This document shows, in pieces, positions 23,766 to 24,513 of a stretch of 24,513 nt of DNA. The position numbers were made by a program, and so were the translations under genes. The notes below the pieces were generated by a model that saw nothing but the letters and a program-made list of their open reading frames with translations, had not been told where the DNA came from and made no database searches. Source of the DNA: Bacteriovoracaceae bacterium (GTDB taxonomy: Bacteria; Bdellovibrionota; Bacteriovoracia; Bacteriovoracales; Bacteriovoracaceae). Numbering within the stretch: the stretch's first letter is position 1; each line of letters begins with the position of its first letter. The stretch is taken from the NCBI GenBank assembly GCA_947448095.1, contig CANFNN010000006.1, forward strand, positions 1-24,513, in the 5' to 3' direction.

Positions 23766-24513
23766 TTAAATTGAGAGTTTTCGATTCCTGAAATAGGTCC
23801 AAATAACAATGCTAAAAAAGGAACAGGGGACAATTCCAGTGGCCAACCAGGGAGGAATATTACCAGAATTTCCAAAAGCCACAGCTGAACTGTAAAGAAC
23901 CCAAAAGACGACTGTAATTATGAGCGCTTGAACCACATTTTTACCAAAAGAACTGGAGCGGCGATTGGGGTTAAATATAGATGAAACCGGGATCAGGCCA
24001 AATACTAGACAGATGAAACTCAAAAAAACTTTGTTCAAAAGGATAATCTGATATTCGCTGACGTTAATACCCGTTTTAGAGAGTCGTGCGACAAATTGAA
24101 AAAGTTTGATGAAGGATAAGGTGGTTAAATCCGCTTCAAATTCTCCGAAATCCTCGGGTTTTTCGCTGAGACTAAGTTTTTGCTCAGGACGACGAATTTG
24201 CAGCGGAAAAGTGGGATCATCCAAAAGAGTAATTTCAGTTACATCTTTTAGTACCCATTGACCCTCGTTATTAAAGGTCGCCCCAGAGGATTTAAGAAGT
24301 TTTTCGCTTTTATGGTTTTTATTAAAATAATAAATTTCAAAGTCTTTTAACAAAGATTGTTTGCGATCAAAGAAAGTGAATGAAGCGAAATAATTATGAC
24401 TTTTGTACCAGAACTTACCGCCCTCAATGGAGCTTCGAGTAAGGTAGCGGCCTTCTGAATTTCGACTCTTTTGAATCTCTTGGCGTTTAACCGAGTTCGC
24501 GATTGGTTCCAAA
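23766..24513 (-). CDS. LptF/LptG-family lipopolysaccharide export permease (5' end outside window)
   Basis: At least 248 C-terminal residues are present; the frame runs off the window edge, and the apparent TTG start at 24512 is only the edge. LptF and LptG (formerly YjgP/YjgQ) form the inner-membrane permease of the LPS transport ABC complex. The visible part contains the periplasmic beta-jellyroll region (to about 120, with NNEGQWVLKDVTEI) and then three membrane helices (about 157-180, 193-215 and 221-241). The short NPNRRSSSFGKNV loop between helices is typical of the family. The WVLKDVTE strand resembles LptG more than LptF, but the choice is not certain. It is the first visible gene of the minus-strand run. 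Confidence 0.87.
   Translation of the reverse strand, partial: LEPIANSVKRQEIQKSRNSEGRYLTRSSIEGGKFWYKSHNYFASFTFFDRKQSLLKDFEIYYFNKNHKSEKLLKSSGATFNNEGQWVLKDVTEITLLDDPTFPLQIRRPEQKLSLSEKPEDFGEFEADLTTLSFIKLFQFVARLSKTGINVSEYQIILLNKVFLSFICLVFGLIPVSSIFNPNRRSSSFGKNVVQALIITVVFWVLYSSAVAFGNSGNIPPWLATGIVPCSFFSIVIWTYFRNRKLSI

Noticed and set aside
1..24513. CRISPR array, tRNA, rRNA or insertion sequence
   Set aside because: No regularly spaced repeats, no cloverleaf-like sequence ending in CCA with the conserved T-loop, no ribosomal RNA segments and no terminal inverted repeats were found on reading.

Overview
The window looks like a chromosomal segment of a Gram-negative, AT-rich bacterium (roughly 40% GC by eye, not counted). 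Lipopolysaccharide transport (LptF/G family), an outer-membrane-type beta-barrel and a periplasmic murein transglycosylase all point to a two-membrane cell. The protein styles and low GC are compatible with the predatory Bdellovibrionota (Bacteriovoracia side). That placement is an inference from general resemblance, not from a marker gene. There are no rRNA or tRNA genes, transposases, integrases, phage genes or CRISPR repeats. Gene density is very high and no gap exceeds about 205 bases.

Layout. (1) 1-3063, plus strand: the end of the F1Fo ATP synthase operon (atpA 3' end, atpG, atpD, atpC), closed by a strong hairpin terminator. (2) 3062-4855, minus: a 597-residue acyl-CoA dehydrogenase, convergent with the ATP operon. 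(3) 5060-7114, plus: a 684-residue envelope protein of unknown function with an N-terminal membrane segment, an acidic low-complexity region and a beta-rich C-terminal half. (4) 7093-9650, minus: a two-gene, translationally coupled unit of a patatin-like phospholipase and an MltD-like lytic transglycosylase. (5) 9725-11520, plus: another coupled pair, a small helix-turn-helix/coiled-coil protein and a secreted protein with a FlgT-C-like domain and a beta-barrel. (6) 11546-14819, plus: NAD-dependent DNA ligase and RadA, a DNA repair pair. (7) 14825-16553, minus: a small type IV pilin-like protein followed by glycerol kinase. (8) 16588-17157, plus: a membrane-anchored TlpA/ResA-like thioredoxin. 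(9) 17144-24513, minus: one long compact run in transcription order lptF/G (5' part outside the window), def, fmt, rpe, hutH, hutU, hutI. Here the histidine-degradation genes sit at the end of a housekeeping cluster.

How the genes work together. ATP synthase F1 subunits form one complex. Def and Fmt act at opposite ends of formyl-methionine use in translation initiation. HutH, HutU and HutI catalyse three consecutive steps from histidine to formiminoglutamate. Phospholipase plus murein hydrolase suggests joint envelope work, by the cell itself or in prey; the sequence does not decide which.

Most notable signals: several genes (5060, 9650 minus, 11546, 16588, perhaps 23735 minus) have a good -10 hexamer only 6-10 bases before the ATG and no Shine-Dalgarno sequence, which suggests leaderless transcripts. 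Three convergent gene pairs overlap or abut at their stop codons without a terminator. No clear-cut new defence or mobile system is visible; the window is mainly housekeeping with four poorly understood envelope-related genes.
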